A stretch of 64,000 nt of DNA from Inia geoffrensis (taxonomy: Eukaryota; Chordata; Mammalia; Artiodactyla; Iniidae): assembly GCA_036417435.1 (NCBI GenBank), contig CM070916.1:20271552-20335551 (forward strand), read 5' to 3'. The position numbers and the translations under genes are program-made. Shown here piece after piece: positions 60,361-64,000 of the stretch. Below the pieces are notes generated by a model. That model worked only from the letters and a program-made list of their open reading frames with translations. It searched no databases and was not told the DNA's origin. Numbering within the stretch: position 1 is the stretch's first letter; the number at the start of each line of letters is the position of its first letter.

Positions 60361-60959
60361 CGGGTACTAAATCAATTACACTCTGCCTATTTCTTCTTTC
60401 TAAGCTGGGTAATATGCCTGTTTTAAAGAGGTCAGAGATCCGTCCCCCATGTTCCATCTGAGAAATGGTAGCACTTACCTGAGGGAGACAAGCCCTCAGT
60501 ATGGAGTAGGACCTGGCATCCTATGAGAAGGGCCGTGTGGGTCCCCTGGCAGCATCTCATAAGCCTATCTCCCCTCCTCAGCTCCGTAAACCAGCTCTTT
60601 GGTGTCTGGATATACACTGTGAACAGCTGCAGGGTCCTACCCCAGAAGACACTCTTTGGGACTCAACCAAGTGTTCCTTTGAAAAGATGTTTGGCAAATT
60701 GCTCTGAAATTCATTTTGCAGCAAAGTGCTATGTAAATGCAAAATGATTATCTTTATTATGATAACTGAATTCATGTGCCCTTTTAAGTTTTTTACCAGG
60801 CCTATTTTGTAGACATTTTATGATGACATCACATCATCAGCACCTCTTCTTACTCTTGTCATTCCTAAACTCTCGGCCCCAACTGTCCAACTCTGAATAA
60901 AATTTATATCCATGGAAAGACATCTCGTTGCTATATACAGAAGGTATAGGAGATGTTCA

Positions 60960-61080
60960 AATAGAAATAAACATTTATTAAATTCCTGATGTGAGTGCTA
61001 AGCATTGCAATGGCTTAATGCAGAAATGATAACAGTGACACTGGCCTCAAGGGGCTTATGGTTTATGCTAACACACATAC
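60960..61080 (+). repeat. Ancient dispersed repeat (same type as at 4505)
   Basis: AATAAACATTTATTAAATTCC, GAGTGCTAAGCATTGCAATG and GGCCTCAAGGGGCTTATGG match the pattern of the other copies. Confidence 0.45.
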
Positions 61081-61164
61081 ACAAGTCCCTTCAATGTAAT
61101 ATTGAAGGAGAAATAGAACAACACATACATCAGTGTGTAAACGGGTTAGAAAAGTGTTTTATTT

Positions 61165-61290
61165 TCAGTGATTTATTAGGCAAGCATAATTGAACACCAA
61201 TTATTTGCCAGGTACTATGAATATAGTAGTGAGCAAAATGAGTAAAATCCCTGATTTCATGGAACTTATTGTCTATACGTCTAGTTTGGG
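61165..61290 (+). repeat. Ancient dispersed repeat (same type as at 4505)
   Basis: ATTGAACACCAATTATTTGCCAG, GTAGTGAGCAAAATGAGTAAAATCC and CATGGAACTTATTGTC follow the same pattern. Confidence 0.5.
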
Positions 61291-61294
61291 GCAT

Positions 61295-62730
61295 TATAGA
61301 AGAGTTTGTTGGAGCTGCAAAGATAGGGGTGTATAACAGGGTATTGAAGAAGGGGGGACCCAGTGGAGGAAAAAGCACAGAGACAGGGAAATACTGAATG
61401 CTCATACAATGATCATTATAGAAGCTTCCAATTTGCAGACTCCCAAATTTCTGGGAACCAAGTATAAATGAGAATTTTGGACAGATTGCCAAATGAGGAA
61501 AAATCAAGTTGATGGCTATTTTGTGAGAAAATTGAGTTTTACTGCCTTGTCATTTAACATATATCAATAATCTATAAATGTTTTGGTTCTACTATTCTCC
61601 TAAACTTCAGGAGAAAATTCTCTACTCAGCTATGCAGGAATATCTCTAACCCAATCCATTTATCAGGGGAATAACGGTTTATTCAAAATAACTTGTAAGT
61701 TAAACAGTTTGAATTTGAACCCAGGATAGCTAGAGTTACACCACGATAACAACAGACCCCAAAATTTCATTGACTTACAACAAAAAGCTTTATTTCTTGT
61801 TTTCCATCTGATCCACACTGTCTCAGTCTGGGACCAGCACTGATGCAACAGCTTCTATCTGGAATATTTCAGCTATGTTAGAGGGGAGTGCAGAAGGCAC
61901 GGTGAGCCATGAGCTCGTCCTTAAAGCTTTTGTTAGAGGGACTGGGCTCAGTTTTGCTGAAGTAGTGGTATGCTAGAGCTGCCTTGCATCAGCTTGCAAG
62001 AAACAATGTTAAGTTTTGGGGAATTTGGTGAGGGAGATGTTAAAAACTAAATTATATAAACTTAAAATTAAGTAGATTACATCAAAATCAAAGAATAAAT
62101 GCTCAAAACTCATCACCTCTTAATTGTTTACTCTGTTTTACTATCATCTATGCTGTTGGGTTTATCCACATCTATTCTATCTATGTGGTGAAATATACAA
62201 CAGCATGGTATGACACATCCCTCCACATTCCATATTTGGTGCTGATTTGCACCACAGAAATCAGCAGACTCTATAAAGGAGGGCTTCGGTTGTTGCTCAA
62301 CATTTCTGGTCACACTAGTCACTTACAGAAATTGACTAGAGCAAGTCATGTGCCCGTATCTGAAATCAACACAGCCAGAATATATTAAAGTCTAACACAG
62401 AGCTTGAGATGGAAAGAGGAGGTAAAAGGAAGAGAAGGATTCATTGTACTCTATATCTGATTCTCCTGATATTCCCTTATGTTTCTCTTCACTTGTTGAT
62501 AAAGCTGTAGTGCCTCTGCTGTCTCTCTGCAGCATCACTTGCGTATCAGTAACATTAACTGAACACTTTCCCGATATAAAGCAAATGCAGAGAATTTACA
62601 ACTCATGTTATTTATCATCTTACTTCACTATTTTATTGGCTAATCTTTCCTTTTCTGAAGAAATAAAGCCAAGATATTGCTCCTTTCTTCCTTTCTCAAA
62701 ATTCTTGAAATCTTGGTAGATTTCTGAATT
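61295..62730. other. Mostly unique intronic sequence
   Basis: 61730-61920 (ACAACAGACCCCAAAATTTC, GACTTACAACAAAAAGC) loosely resembles an old LTR or DNA-element relic, family not assigned. The rest is unrecognised. Confidence 0.35.
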
Positions 62731-62731
62731 G

Positions 62732-62732
<1 letters not shown>

Positions 62733-62771
<39 letters not shown>

Positions 62772-62816
62772 TCATTCAGAATCACACACACACACACACA
62801 CACATTCATTCAGAAT
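62733..62816. repeat. Compound repeat: two (CA)n + TTCATTCAGAAT units
   Basis: (CA)19 then TTCATTCAGAAT, followed by (CA)11 and the same 12-mer again. Confidence 0.95.
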
Positions 62817-62819
62817 CAT

Positions 62820-63415
62820 TTCTTTTTAGGTTTGTATGATAACAGCTAAGAAAAGAGGTAAAGGCCTTCCTTCTTTTGGTTTAGAGAATAGAGCTTTTAC
62901 CACAGCCTTAGTGCCCTGGGCACCAAGAGTTGAGAAGCCCCCAAATATCCCCCACAATGTCACTGTTTTGTCTTGGGACTGATGTCTACAGTAGCTACTT
63001 AGCCAATGGGGTAAGATGCTCAGAAGATGCTCACTTTATTCTAAAATATATACAAAGAGAGGAATTTAATTGCTTTTAACAGATGAAGTAGCAAGTATAC
63101 ACTTGCCTTTTCTTGCACATGAAGCGCATAAATCTGGCCTAATAACATGCCCCTTATGGAATTTTAGAGCCAACATGAACTATTTGTTCAATCATTCATT
63201 CAGTCAGTCAGTCCCTCATCAAGGAAATCCAATGCTAAAAGCTGTTACTGAAAAACAACATTTTTAAAAGAGAGGAAAAATTGGAGAGGTTTGGATTTAG
63301 ACGGTGGCGGGGGGCAGTGGGGAGGGGACCTGGAGCATCCCTTATCAGCCTACTTAGTCCTGACCCCCACTAGGAGCTTTGGGTCTCTGTTGATCACAGT
63401 TCGAATACCACACCT
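62820..63415. other. Unique intronic sequence
   Basis: A short G-rich run (GGTGGCGGGGGGCAGTGGGG) sits at 63304-63323. Nothing else recognised. Confidence 0.4.
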
Positions 63416-63419
63416 GCAA

Positions 63420-63545
63420 GACAACCCCTTGATTTTTCCAATGAGGAAACTGAAGTTCGCCAAAAGATAGATGACTTTCTTAAATAGTGGCCAAGCCCAG
63501 GATCAGAAATCGGCTTGCTTTCTTCTAAATCAAGATTGCTACAAC
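63420..63545 (-). mobile_element. MIR fragment
   Basis: TTTCCAATGAGGAAACTGAAG, GCCAAGCCCAGGATCAGAAATC are reversed MIR landmarks. Confidence 0.65.
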
Positions 63546-63549
63546 TCCA

Positions 63550-64000
63550 TTTCTAGACATGTGACTATTTTGGTAAAAAATGACTAGCTTGCACAATCCT
63601 ACTTAAATAAATATCACAGAAGGACAAATGAAATCCTGAGAGTAAAGACATATTTTGAAATCCGCACAGAATCTCTTAAATTGTTTCCTTGGACCAGTTG
63701 GCATGAACACCACAGAATTCTGAAACATTATTTTGTTTAAAACATTGGCCTCTTACTGTGAGCTGGAGTGGTGCTTATCTAATCAGGAGACCAGTTTGCT
63801 TTTTTCAACTATTCTCAAAAAAAAGGCAAGCGGAAACAAGAAAGCATTAACCAGTGAGAAAATTATTCTCTCTGGTCCATGCACCTAAGGATTCTAAACC
63901 TCCCTCTTGGAACGTCACTGTGATTCCCTGGGAGGGAAGATCGCTACACCAATGGAAAAGGTTTATGGAAACCAAATCTGATAATCTCAAGCACAGTGTG
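63550..64000. other. Unique intronic sequence to the window edge
   Basis: No recognised feature. Confidence 0.4.

Larger units (their letters stand above)
29739..64000 (-). other. GPC6: GPC6 intron upstream of the exon (partial)
   Basis: The upstream intron occupies at least 34 kb and runs off the right edge. It contains the L1 nest at 36.8-47.1 kb, two LTR relics and four CHR SINEs besides the one nested in that stack. No other glypican exon was recognised. Confidence 0.75.

Noticed and set aside
63304..63323. G-rich run considered as a G-quadruplex
   Set aside because: The G tracts are uneven with a single dominant run and interruptions. Too weak to support without calculation.
1..64000. 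Search for an undescribed multi-gene or defence-like system
   Set aside because: The window has one exon of a known gene and otherwise intron and transposon relics. No clustered intact ORFs exist.

Overview
The window is a piece of mammalian nuclear genome, almost certainly from a cetacean (hippopotamus is less likely). The main evidence is eleven tRNA-derived SINEs of the CHR (cetacean/hippo/ruminant) type. Several are young and have intact A-tails and target-site duplications. There are also artiodactyl-style L1 elements. I saw no ruminant BovB/BOV-tA, no pig PRE-1 and no primate Alu. There are no bacterial-type operons, CRISPR arrays, tRNA or rRNA genes.

Only one functional gene segment is convincing: a 166-bp coding exon on the minus strand (29573-29738). 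It encodes a cysteine-rich glypican segment that I recognise as GPC6 (glypican-6, a GPI-anchored heparan sulfate proteoglycan core protein), probably exon 4. It is bounded by a polypyrimidine tract plus AG and by a GTAAGG donor. The rest of the window is intron of this very long gene: the upstream intron at 29739-64000 and the downstream intron at 1-29572, both read on the minus strand.

Region by region. 1-29.5 kb is the downstream intron, mostly unique AT-rich sequence. It carries a MER2 DNA transposon, MIR and L2 relics, six CHR SINEs (one truncated), (TG)n microsatellites and several hAT-type MITE relics. 29.38-29.74 kb holds the exon and a Z-DNA-prone alternating purine/pyrimidine tract just beyond its donor. 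31-35 kb has an LTR relic, a TATC repeat, two CHR SINEs and an old L1 interrupted by a palindromic mariner MITE. 36.8-47.1 kb is a nested repeat stack: an ancient plus-strand L1 split by a nearly full-length but dead minus-strand L1 (37.4-42.76 kb), an MLT1 LTR piece, a CHR SINE, a second L1 3' end and a twin-primed L1. 48.3-49.9 kb has two more minus-strand L1 3' ends. 50-64 kb is mainly unique intron with two CHR SINEs, an ERV-type LTR, MIR/L2 relics and a compound CA repeat.

I found no new multi-gene system. The observations most worth following up are: the exon's acceptor, which doubles as a strong donor motif (a recursive or dual-use splice-site candidate); the Z-DNA-prone tract next to that exon; and the complex L1 rearrangements. 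All repeat family names come from recalled consensus patterns, not a database search.
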